Assembly (NCBI GenBank): GCA_030272585.1
Contig: BSYQ01000008.1
Location: 6,014,001-6,078,000 of the forward strand
Reading direction: 5' to 3'
Length of the DNA stretch: 64,000 bases
DNA from: Bryopsis sp. KO-2023
Taxonomy: Eukaryota; Chlorophyta; Ulvophyceae; Bryopsidales; Bryopsidaceae
The notes beneath the pieces are model-generated. The model worked only from the letters and a program-made list of their open reading frames with translations. It was not told the origin of the DNA and ran no database searches. Positions 23,632-34,235 of this stretch are shown here, one piece after another (the first letter of the stretch is position 1; the number at the start of each line of letters is the position of its first letter). A program made the translations under genes and the position numbers.

Positions 23632-26124
23632 ATGAAGGGCGCAGTCACTCTGAACCAGACCGGCGGATTGTGCATTCGCAGCGCCGAAAAGCGACGCTCT
23701 ACGATTGCTCCGGGGGCAGTCCCGTTATGTCAGCGTTTCCCGGGGCGAGTGTTTTCGGATGGCAATGCGCGTCGACTTTCTTCTCCTCTCTGCAAAGCTG
23801 GAAGACGTGGAGAAGCGCCATTGCATCGAGTGGTCGACGTTTCTACACCGAAGGAAGAGCAAAACGTGTTGGGAAAACTGCTGGACTGGGGAGGGAAAGG
23901 ACTGGTTGTATGTGGGGTGGCCCTGGCGCTGGTGGGTAGTGGAAAAGGAGCCTCGAGGCAGTTGTATTGTTTTCCACAAACATCAGTTCCATCCAATTGT
24001 ATAATCCAGTTTTGAAGTTGACAGATTTTTATTGCTCCCCAAAGAGGTGCAAATATCATCCAGCAGGGATTTTTTTGTATTGATTCTTTAAATGCATGTG
24101 ATGCTCATTACCATGTGTTGTGTTTTCCCTCCAATGAATAAATTATGCAACAATGTCTCCCACAAAGGCAGAGACGGTTGTCTTTATTTACCTGCCAAAT
24201 TTTGGTCAAAAAATAATAAACGTGAAACAACTAAACAGCCACAACTGTGTGAAGCTCTTTTCTCCACTTGTCGATGTTTGATATAGTTGTTTGATATATA
24301 TATTAGGCTTTAGCGAGTCCCTCTTATTCTGAGGCTGCCAGGAGTGGCGGTCGAATGGGTGGGAGCTCGTTTCGGTCCAGGTCATACACCACTTCCCGCT
24401 CTTCTTCTATGCCGTAAGTGTGTAAGTCTTTCTTGAAAATCCCCTTCTTTGTGCTCCTTGTTAATTGACAAGCGCTGGTCCAAAGTTACTGTGGAAGATG
24501 AAAAAATTGTATTAATAAAAAGGAAGTAAGCATTCAATTTGATATGATATTCAAATATGTATCTAGGGGACTATGTTATTATATATTTTCAAATGTTGTG
24601 ACCAATAGAAAAGAAAAGGAGAATCAGATTGTAACCAAATGTGTGTTTTTTGTTTCCAGTATGCAGAGAAGCGCCCCAGCCACAGGGTTTGGCATGAACT
24701 CCTTTTTTTTCCCAGGGATTGGAATGGGCTATGGCTATGGTTACGGTTTCGGAGGTGGAGGCCTTGTCAATATTCTCATCCTGGGTTTCATGTTTGCTGT
24801 TTTGATTCAAGTTCTGCAAGGCATGTTTGGGGGGGGTGACGAAGATGATGGGGGCTATTATGGGGAAGAAAGGGTTGCCGTGGCTCGAGTGCAAGTGGGA
24901 CTGCTGGGAATAGCCAGAGGCCTTCAGAAAGATTTGGACAGAGTGGCCAGAAATGCGGATACCTCCACTCCGGAGGGTCTTCAGTACATTTTGCAAGGTA
25001 GGAGATGAAAAGGTGTCGCTTCTCGGATTGTGGCCGCTCTTTGAAAGGATTTTTTAATTGTCGGACCCAGCTTGTAATGCAATTGATCGCTATGTGAGGC
25101 CTTCAGCCCTGATGCGGAATATTGGAAACGGGCCAATTGATTGAGAAGGGATTGGTATTGTCTGTGCGAAGCAGTAAACGATGTTCAAGATGCCAAAGAC
25201 TATTTCCGAAATTCTGTCGAAAAATATCTGGTGAATAATTCGATGCGAGCAGATGCTTGCCCACCCAAACCTTTCCAATTCGGAACCAGTCACTGTTTGT
25301 TTGGGTAGGATGACGATGAATAATGTAAAGCTGAATTTTTTGGGTGTTGTCTTTTGGGTGTTCTGTGCAGAGACGGTCTTGGCATTGAACAGAAATCCGG
25401 AGTATTGTGTGTACGGTGCTGGGCAAGTGAAGTCCACCAATGACCCGGAAGCTGCGGAGCAAAAATTCAACGAATTGTCCCTCAAAGAAAGAATGAAAAT
25501 CCAGCAAGAAACTCTCTCCAATGTCGGCGGCCGCTCCAGTAAAAAGGGAATGTCTGGACCTGTCTGTAAGTCATGCTAGAGCAATAGTGATGCATTTCGT
25601 TCTTTGAAATAGAATTTTCTAAAAAAAATGGGATGATCCAGAGTGATGCACTACTGGGTGAACAATCATTGAAAAAGAAATAGGAAAGCACCACCATGGA
25701 ATTATAGCCCCGACCACCTTTTTTTCCCAAAGGGATGGAGGGCTTTCATTGCAAAAATTCAGCTCAGGTTTCATTTTTCTTTCCCGCGTCGAATTACCAA
25801 TGGAACCTTTATTTTAATAAGGAGAATGACTGTTTGCATGACATGGAGGACCAGAACTCAAATATTGTTTCGTTTTCGGTTTCCAATGCAGCTGAGGGCC
25901 AGAATGAATATATTGTGGTCACGATTCTGGTGGCTCTGGAGGGTGGTCTTGATCTGCCAAAGGTTACCAATCGCGAGGAGTTGATGACTACACTCAACCG
26001 ACTGGGAGCCGTGACAGTGGATCAAGTGATGGCTGTTGAAGTGCTGTGGGTCCCCCAGGATGACCAAGACTCCTACACCCAAGAGGAGCTCCTGCAGGAA
26101 TACCCCAACTTGTATAACTTGTGA
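23632..26124 (+). CDS. plastid DUF1517 membrane protein
   Basis: Five exons: 23632-23931, 24307-24413, 24660-24997, 25371-25565 and 25892-26124, all in phase. The first about 90 residues are rich in Arg/Ser/Ala and poor in acids, like a plastid transit peptide. A hydrophobic stretch follows (GLVVCGVALALALAS), then EAARSGGRMGGSSF, a Gly/Tyr-rich patch, and a second membrane segment (LVNILILGFMFAVLIQVL). The body is typical DUF1517: VARVQVGLLGIARGLQKDL, ADTSTPEG, ETVLALNRNPEYCVYG and NEYIVVTILVALEGGLDLP, ending EELLQEYPNLYNL. Cyanobacteria and plastid-bearing eukaryotes share this family; members are thylakoid or envelope proteins. This gene is the main evidence that the host is photosynthetic. 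ATG 23632 is the first ATG in frame; the frame extends upstream only through non-ATG codons. Confidence 0.87.
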
Positions 26125-27172
26125 GTCGCTGTCAATAGTTCAGACTGGAAAGAGAGGAGGAAAAGGAAGTTGTTTCTTGTGAGTTTGTGTATGTTTTCGG
26201 TTTCTTTTTTTTTTTGGTATTGCTATTTTTATTGGAAGAGAAGGGGATTATTTTCGACCATCTTGTTGGACTTTGGGTCTTTTGGGAGAGGGTTCTGTGT
26301 AATGATTGCTTTATTGGATACATCTTGCAAACAAAGGGAGATGTTGGTTGGATCAAATATTGTGATGCTGTCTGTTCTGGAAATACTTCCCATTCGAAAC
26401 CCTCCAGTCCTGCAGTACCACAATTTGACTACGGAAATATGGTTGCATCATTGAGTTATAAAAAGATCAATTTCGTTCTGCTAATTCACCCAGCTTCATT
26501 TTTCTGAGAGCCACAGGCTGTCTGTCCACCTTCCCATTGCTATATTTGTTATTGTCAAGCACATTATGAAGGAGCTAGTACAAAAATGACCAAGTGGAGC
26601 ACTAGAATCCTATAAATTTGAGGGATATGTTGGAACTCTCACATCTTGCAGGATTTGTGGTTCTGAGTTCTATGCTTTCTTTCAGAACAGGTGTTCTCTT
26701 TCCCCCCCAAAAGGGGAGTTCGCAATCGTGATATCTATTGTGGAAAGAGTCATTCAGTTGGGTAGTGGCAACACACACAAAGGTTTCACCAATTTCCACA
26801 TCATATATTTTCAATCAACTCATCAAGTTTACAAATACCGACCGCTCCCCCAAAGGTTCTTTCACCTCAACAGTTTCTTTTTTTTTCCCAGCTGAATTAC
26901 AATGCCCAGCACGACAGAATAATATGATGAAAATACAAGTTCAGAGGGTATCCCCAAAAAGCATCAGAAAAAGGCAACAATAACAAAAAATAGATGGAGC
27001 ATTCCAGGGGGCCCAATTATGGTGTCTGTCAGAAAGTGACCAATAACTAACAGGAACAAATAAAAAATCTATAGGATGTTAAATCGCATCCTATTTTGCA
27101 ACAGGAACAGCTGTAGCAGTAGCTGTATCATCTTTGATAATTTTTTTTGCCCCTCCTTGACTCATTTTCCAC
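26125..27172. other. convergent intergenic region
   Basis: It lies between the DUF1517 stop and the stop of the convergent small gene. No frame shows recognisable protein features. The sequence is AT-rich and probably holds two 3' untranslated regions. Confidence 0.45.
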
Positions 27173-28250
27173 TCATTTTTTCCTCATCAGTCCATCCAGC
27201 TGTCGAGTGGTGAAATAGAGTGCTGTGGTTTGCACATCAAGCCTGGCTGGCTGTCTGACATACCTACCCCCTTGTCTTCGGTATCTGACACTTACGGAGG
27301 ACACCACGTAGTCTGTCCCATCAACCTCGATCTGGTCCCCATTATGAGTGTTTGGAGGGAATTTGTGAATACCCAATGACCGGGGAGGGGGGGTAATCAC
27401 TCGAACTTCGTATCGATTGGGGTCTGGATTTCGCCGTCGCCGTCGTCCCCCCGAGAAATGGGCCTACGTGTCATAGCAACGACGATCAGAACTACAACAT
27501 TGCCCCCAGTCCACCCAATGTTTTCAATTTCACAATCAAAGCTGCAGTAAAGAGCCTTGTATTTGCTGACAAAAAGCATAGCCAAAATATACAGTGTTTA
27601 TTGCAGTGGGTAAATATCATATCTAAAAATGGAGCAAGCATATGATTTGCTTCTGGGGTGGCAGTGACACCTACTATCTTCCTTCACATTCCTTTTGATA
27701 TTTTTGAAAGAAAACATGGATGGCTGAAATCCAAATCTTATTTTTGTTGACCAGCGATCAATTGAGAGTGATGTATGGGTCCTGAAATCTGTGCCAAAAT
27801 TTCATTACATGCTGCTTTTCTGTGATAAAAAATTAATAAAAATAACAATAATTAGCATGCAAGACCTACACACTCACTCCTTGAACGACCAATGGCTTTC
27901 GGGTTAAATGTGGCCTCCACCCTTCAAAAAGAACATCATCTCTTCAACTTAGGGAAAAAAAAACACAGGGAAAAAGCCAGACTCACCTCTTCATTTGATC
28001 CCATAATCCTTCGAAAGCTTTTTGGAATAAAAAAACTGAACAATTAGAGGTGATTGAAGAAAAAGAATTCTTTCTGGAGTTTTTGTTGCAATTTCTGTCG
28101 CAACTTCTGCTTCATGATCTGTTTTTTTTACCTTTGTTACCGACGACGAGCTCGGTCGCGCACGGAAAGTTTGAAATTTGAAAGCCCATTCATCCACCGA
28201 TCGTGTGCAGGGTCGTGCATTAAGCAAATCGGTTGAAACTGGGAAGAAAA
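27173..28250 (-). CDS. small conserved protein with ITPPPRSLGI core
   Basis: The last exon (27463-27173) encodes about 97 residues: a basic start (GGRRRRRNPDPNRYEV), then VITPPPRSLGIHKFPPNTH, NGDQIEVDGTDYVVSSVSV, a basic RYRRQGGRYVRQ turn and RLDVQTTALYF. I recall a family of short, probably plastid-located plant and algal proteins with this ITPPPRSLGI...THNGD...YVV order, but cannot name it or give a function. An upstream exon (about 28250-28136, donor aag/gtaaaa) joins in phase 0 and is Arg/Ser-rich like a targeting leader. It begins at an acceptor (ttcccag), so the start codon lies further upstream and is unresolved. The gene is divergent from DDRGK1. Confidence 0.6.
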
Positions 28251-28497
28251 ATCACAATAAGAAAAGCCCTCCCCTGGTTCTGCCAGAAGACGGACTGGGA
28301 AGCGACCTAGTCATCCCATTGGTTGCCGCCTCACAGTCTTTTCACTCTTTTTTGCTTTTTGTCTGAAGGAACGCACCCCCAGCCCTCGAATACCGCACGC
28401 ACCTGAAATCTGTTTGTTTGCGTTTGTGTCCTCACGGCGTAGATATATTTTTCTTGATTGTTGAAGGGTCGATTTCTGTTCGCGAGGAAGAGTCAGG
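28251..28497. promoter_or_regulatory. divergent promoter region candidate
   Basis: The roughly 250-bp gap lies between the divergently transcribed small gene and DDRGK1. It probably contains both promoters and the unresolved first exon of the minus-strand gene. No specific motif was identified. Confidence 0.35.
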
Positions 28498-31316
28498 ATG
28501 GACATCGCGGCTCTTCTGAGTATTTTGCTGTTGGTTGGGTTGCTGGGGGGAATGGGCGCTTATTTAATAACGGCTTCAAAGAAAGAAGAACAAGAAGAGA
28601 GACAAGAGAGAGAGCCTCCTCCCCCTGCAGCAAGAGTAATGATGTTCTTCTTTAGTTTCAGTTTCAAAATTGTAGAAAATACTGTTCTTGGGTTACTGAA
28701 GCTTTTTTAAACTATAATGGTTTGAAGCTGATAACCACATGTACACCCTTCATCGTATTTAGTGTAGCCTACACTATTTCCGTGTACGGCAGAAATTTTA
28801 GAAAACAGAAAATAGTGTGGGCCACACTATTTCCGAAATCTACACTTCTAGTTAACGTTTCGGTTTTCCTTGAATTAGTGTGGCCTGCACTATTACTGAG
28901 GTAACACTATTAAAAGACCCACACTAAATACGATTGAGGGTGTATCTTATCCTCAGCGAAAAAAGTGCCCCTGAAATAGGAGTATTGTTTGTAAAATCTC
29001 ATTTTGTTATGCACATCAATACTGAAGAAAAGTGCTGCAGAGCCTGTTCACAAGTCAGCGGTGTAGAAATGTCACATACTTTCCTAGAATAATGTGGAGG
29101 TGCTGAGAAAAAAGAGAGCATACAAATGAAATTCACAAAGGAATGGAAAACGGATTTAAAAGGTTCTCATGCAGTCACAAAAAGAGAATTTCCAAGTCCA
29201 CCAATTAGCACAGTCAATTGTCGTTTCTGGAATTTTTTTTTTCAACCAAAAGTCCTGCAAACTGAGACTACACTAGAAATTGATATTGCTAAACTGGCTG
29301 TCAGCCTGACTGGGAATCCAATCAGGAACCACATCTCCTTGGATAGCAGATTTACTTCTCGTTTTCAACTGATGTAATGTGTTTTTTGGTGGCGGTGCAT
29401 CGTTTAGGGAGCAGGAGGTAGACTGCGAGCTCGAAGGCAGCGAAGACAGCAACAGGCCCATGAGTCTGACCAAGACGTTGAAAATGATGATGATCTCTAT
29501 GGAGATGAAGAAGAGGAGGAGGAGGAGGAGGTGGTGAAAAAGTTGCAATTCAGTTTGTATGGGTTTTTTCTCAAGAGAAAATATCTTATTATGTAAAAAA
29601 AACATCTGAGAATGCATTTCTTCAAAAATTGTGTTATCCGTTCCAAGGAGATGATTGTGTGGTGCCCCAGTTTTTGTTTTTTTTCAAGTGTACTACTTTA
29701 TGGCAGGGTGGTTCACGCAGGTTATACAATGGGCAAGGATGAGGGGAATCAACCCTCTACCTCACAAACAATTATGTATGTGTTTTTTATAGTCTTGGCA
29801 TTTTTTTGCAGGTGGTGGTTGGGGGTACACGACAAGAGCGCGTGGCTGCCCGTCGACGAGCCCGTCAAAGGGAGCGACAAGAGGAGAGAGAAGCCGAAGT
29901 TGCTCAGAGAGAAGCCAGGGACTCGAAATTGAGTGTAAGGACTGGCTGCAACAATACCTATGATTGTCTCTTTTTGATCCTGGTACAGTTTTTTATCCCG
30001 GGAGTTTGATGGATTGATCTGGCAGGCCTGTAGACTGAAAGATTCTTGTTCGTGCTGCCTGTTTTGTGTGGATCGCTATTATCCATTCAGAATGCCCACA
30101 GATTAGATTTTCATGAACTCTGCAACTGATTCTCATTCTGTGGAAAATAAAAAATAGGCATATGAAGAGCGCCAACGTCAAAAGGAAGAGGAACGCGAAG
30201 AGCGAGAAAGGTTTGAAGAAGAGGAGCGACTTCAAAGAGCTGAGGAACGCCAAAAGCAAGAAGAAGAAGAGGCCCAGAAATGGAGAGAGTTCATTTCAGT
30301 GGACGAAACTGGGGAAGACGAGGCAGTGGCTAACACAGAGGTCTCAACCTTGGCACCCTCCAGAAACATATATACATATATCGTGGGGTTTTTTGGCAGC
30401 CATAATCAAAATCTCAAGTGCTTCGTCCTCGTATGGACCTGTTCAAGGAGCTTTCTAATTCTTCAGGCACATCCACATTTGTCATCTGATATTAATTTTC
30501 AGTGTTGTGACTGTTTGCCTTTGGTGTCATCAGTTATTACCAGATTTTTACTTTTGTAGGGCGGGGAAAATCTGGAGATCCCAATCTCTTTTTTCCCTTG
30601 TTGTCTGCAGGTGGGTTTTCATTATCTCAAATTCTGAATTGTTTCAACCTGATTACGGCAGGATCTACTCCAGAAATTTGTAGATGTCATCAAGGAACGC
30701 AAGATGGTGGTTCTGGAGGATCTGGCCATTGAATTCACCATGCGAACGCAGGAAGTGGTTCAAAGAATCGAGCAGCTTGAAAAGATGGGCCGAATCACTG
30801 GAGTCATGGATGATCGAGGAAAAGTAGGAGGACGTTGAGCATCAAATGCAACTTAATATTCCAAAAGATGGATGGATTGTTTTCTTTCCTACATCAGCTG
30901 TTTCTGCCTGCACTAGTTTTTTCAATATTTTTGTTTATTTTGGTGGTAAAACCAAAGCTTGAACTTTGTCAATAGCGAAACGTTGCCCCCCCAGAATCCT
31001 GTTTATCTTTTTTTAAGTTGATATACTGCTGATGTAAGGCCCAGCCGCTGTGACAACCAGCGGCAGTTCAACTGTGCAATTCATTTGATAGTTTTGTGTG
31101 TGGGTATTTGTTGTGTCGAAACCAGTTCATCTATGTATCCCGTGAAGAAATGGAGGAGGTAGGGAACTTTATTCGAGCTCGAGGTCGAATCGCAATCGCA
31201 GAATTGGCTTACACCAGCAACACGTTCGTGGACTTGCAAGCCAAGAGAACGGACACGGATCTGCCAGAAATCGATCTAAATGAATACAATGATGACCCTG
31301 TTGAGGCAGCTGCGTG
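28498..31316 (+). CDS. DDRGK1: DDRGK1 / UFBP1, UFM1 E3 complex subunit
   Basis: The start ATG at 28498 encodes an N-terminal ER membrane anchor (MDIAALLSILLLVGLLGGMG). A long Arg/Glu/Gln coiled coil follows across several short exons (RQERVAARRRARQRERQ; ERQRQKEEEREERERFEEEE). Then comes the PCI/winged-helix region typical of the family: DLLQKFVDVIKERKMVVLED, EQLEKMGRITGVMDDRGK with the eponymous DDRGK motif, and FIYVSREEMEEVGNFIRARG. The protein ends in an acidic DLNEYNDDPVEAAA. DDRGK1 works with UFL1 and CDK5RAP3 to attach UFM1 to ER-bound ribosomes, which also places it functionally next to TRAP-beta at the translocon. The gene has about six or seven exons; exon edges in the charged repeat region are approximate. 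AATAAA occurs near 31411. Confidence 0.88.
28742..28944. mobile_element. 199-bp MITE in DDRGK1 intron 1, TA duplication
   Basis: A short element (28744-28942) is flanked by TA on both sides. Its ends are inverted repeats: left caccctTCATCGTATTTAGTG, right (reverse complement) caccctcaatcgtatttagt. Internal words such as aatagtgtggg recur in both orientations. Size, TIRs and TA target duplication fit a Tc1/mariner-type MITE. It sits inside an intron and breaks no exon. Confidence 0.75.
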
Positions 31317-32640
31317 ATGATTGCAGCTCATTTGGATTTTTAAATTGCATTGATAAGCCTTTTCTTTGTTCTGTTTTTTGGGGGGAAGGTGGGGAAGAAG
31401 AGTAGGACAATAAATGCCGATTCAGTTTTCTCTCTTCTATTTTCTGTTTATAAATTTTGTAAATCGCTTGTCAAGTATTGAGATTTCTTTCAAACGCCTC
31501 CTTTTTGTGTTTGTGGATTAGAAGTTTCCTTGGTGTATTGTTTATGTGTAGCGGTGAGATTGGACATTCAAACATTTGAAAAGTAAAAGAAAGAATCCAT
31601 CGAAAAGGTTGAGATATACGAATAATAGCACTTTTTTACAATTGCAGGTTGCATTTTTTGGGGGTGGAAAGTTGTGTCGAATCGTGTGCGAAAAAAAAGA
31701 TTGTATATATACATACTTACTCTGTCCCATAATAACTGTCCACTTATGTTTGGGGTTCCAGTTCACGCGTGAGACATTCAATTGATGTGAAATTTTGTGG
31801 GTAGCATCTCTTACACGCAGATGACGCCTACAAAATTTCAGATCCATTGATTGATAGGATGCGACGCAGTGACTCCGAAACCAGAAAAGAAGCTGTAAAA
31901 TGGGCCAAATTCGAGTGAGATTCAAGGACTAACAATCTTTGAGCGGGACAGAGAATTGTCAGATTTGGGTTCTCATCATAATAGATTTGGTTTACAGGAA
32001 GGTGATTAGAATGGAATAGATGAAGCATTAGTGAGATTAAGGGGTCGATGAGGGATCTATTGCCGTTAGGTCGAATCCCTCTAGGTCGAAACTACCCAGT
32101 CATTGTCGTGACTGATTAATGGCCTCGCGCTCTCACGGTTTCACACTTTTGGTGGTACGAGATTTTAAAGGAAACGGCTCGAGCAGCGAAGGAGGTATCG
32201 GCGAAAAGGCGAACTTCTGCGGCGCTTGCGCGCGCAAGTGCATCACATGCAGCCCCACTTGCGCGCGCCTTATGGTCAATTTGGTTGATTTAAAAGCGAA
32301 ACGGGGTAAGGCGGGGACACGGTTCCAGAACGACGGAGGGCACGCTTTCGCCCTCTCCGAATGTTACGCTCTGGTGGGACTGGGAGATAACCACAAAGAA
32401 ATATCAATGGACGACTCGCCAGAGGTCGATAACGAGGGAGTAATTCCGTGGACGGTGTCTACTTTTTTAGATACGTTGACAGCAGTTGGGGAGTTTGACA
32501 GTTGGGGAGTTTGACTGGGTCGGTACGTTCAAACTTCCTGAGGTGATATCGTTAGAACAGGGGAAAGGCCAAGAACTCGCTCGAGTCTGATTTCCACCTC
32601 CAGCACTGCCAACATCTTAACTTGTGTGTTTTTTTCCAGA
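31317..32640. other. DDRGK1 3' region and unassigned sequence
   Basis: The first part holds the DDRGK1 3' end. A 131-codon ATG frame at 32119-32514 (plus) shows no family signature, although it has a Cys-rich stretch (CGACARKCITCSPTC). A 16-bp direct duplication (agttggggagtttgac) occurs near 32485-32515. I cannot support a gene here. Confidence 0.4.
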
Positions 32641-33115
32641 CTCTGGGAAAATAGGACGAAGCAGATGGATAAGCATCTGTTCCACTATTCCAGAGATCAT
32701 ATCTGGGATGGGCATTCTGCAGGGGTTGATTCTTGGGTGTAGAATTCCTGTAGTCCAAGCGGCAAGGGCATCCCGTTACATTGGTCGCTTGACGGTGAAG
32801 TTCGATTCCAAGGGTCAGCTTATGCATATTGAAGGCACCCCGATCTTGTTGGGCATGCAATAATGTCGTGAAGGAGGATCCAGAATGGAAAGCAGAAGAA
32901 GAAGAGTAAGTTTTCCCTTGTTGTTTCACCCCAGACTGATGGAGCCGGATAAATATGTGCATATGTGCTTGTTTTGGTGGATCCAGCTAGACGATTGCCG
33001 ACAAAATATTGAAAAGAGTGAGGTGTCGGTGTTCTGCTTCGAAGATTGGGAATTTTCCCTGGGTTTGACAGAACATTGCAGACCACACGAGGATTATAGA
33101 ATAAAGGGCAGGTGT
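32641..33115 (+). pseudogene. 5'-nucleotidase family fragment, disrupted
   Basis: An exon-like segment (about 32741-32863) encodes IPVVQAARASRYIGRLTVKF then DSKGQLMHIEGTPILLG. This is the VVQA...YLGxLxVxFD...GNPILL block of the calcineurin-like 5'-nucleotidase/UDP-sugar hydrolase family. The expected continuation (NNVVKEDPEWKAEEEE) is present but in another frame, and in the first frame a TAA follows at once. A third piece near 32990-33060 (CRCSASKIGNF) resembles the later CxxxECNxGN region but is also interrupted. No catalytic metal-binding motifs are seen. It is a decayed partial gene next to the retrotransposon; a sequencing error at the frameshift is the main alternative. Confidence 0.5.
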
Positions 33116-33425
33116 ACGATCGCCTCGATACCTGTACCTTGGTGTAGCGAATCAGGGTTTTTGCCAGCCCTGCAGTACGTCGGCAGGCTTGCTGACAGTG
33201 CTGCAGTACTTCAAGTAGGAGTCTGGCTGCCCTGAGGCAGCGTACAGTCAGTCAGGGTGTGCTGTCAGTGAAGTAGTACGTGGACTACTGAGCTGTCGGC
33301 TAGAATGTTCTAGAAGGTCGCTCAGCACCACAGGAATGGCCGTGGGGCTGAGCTGGGCTCTGATTGACAGGACTGCAAGGTCTGATAGCTTGCAGCACTG
33401 ATGCAGACTGATGTTACAGCCTATG
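33116..33425. other. spacer left of the chromovirus
   Basis: It contains reiterated short words (gcagtac, cagtcagg, ctgacagtg) suggestive of an old repeat, with no coding signal. The last five bases (ctatg) are the retrotransposon target duplication. Confidence 0.45.
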
Positions 33426-33665
33426 TGTTTAGAACCTCTCTTGCGCGACCTTGTCGCCAAAAGAAGCCCCCTGGACAGCCCCTTGAAGTCCTTTAACCCT
33501 CCAACCCCATGGGTCCCATCAACCACGTGGAGGAACCTAGCAAGCTAGGCGGACACCCTGTCCAGTCACATCACCCATCAGGGGGATGTGACATCAACCA
33601 CCCACTACACCACGCCACCCACGTGGCTAGTGGAGGCGGCACACTCAGGCAAGGAGGGCATAACA
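33426..33665 (-). repeat. chromovirus 3' LTR
   Basis: This 240-bp LTR (TG...CA on the plus strand as well) matches the copy at 40142-40381 with no difference found by eye. In the element's orientation it is the 3' LTR. Confidence 0.93.
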
Positions 33666-34235
33666 GTCCTCCCCCTCCGATGAGTCTCCACCTGGTGACT
33701 CGTGCCTCTGGAGCATATGCTGCTATTGCAACATACCATGATAACCTGGAGCAGTTATCCTCGTGTGGTCAATAGAGCAGATGGGTTCACAAGATACTCG
33801 TGTACCTTAGCTATCGGTTACCCCTTTAGCTATGCGGACCACCCACATCTCTCTACAATGGATAATCAGTTGACTATTGTCCCACTGATTCTACCAACAT
33901 CCAACACACCCATTCTTGGTGGCGAACCAAGACACCATATCAATTCCTCCCGAATTGATATCCATACTCTCACACCTGCACATCCGCTTATGCAGTAAGA
34001 AGATGCGATACCCAACACTTCTTCTTATTCAACTTCACCTTCCTGTTTCGGAAGCAAGTCGACTCCCATTATGCGAGAAACCCAAAGTCAAGGTAGCTAA
34101 CCGTCAACTAAGGCAGGTTCATTAGTTGAAAGTATTTCTGCTCATACAAACAACTTGATTTTTCTGATCACGAACCCCTCTTCATATCAGTACTCCCCTT
34201 CCTGATCACGAAGAAAACACTCAACCCTACACAAG

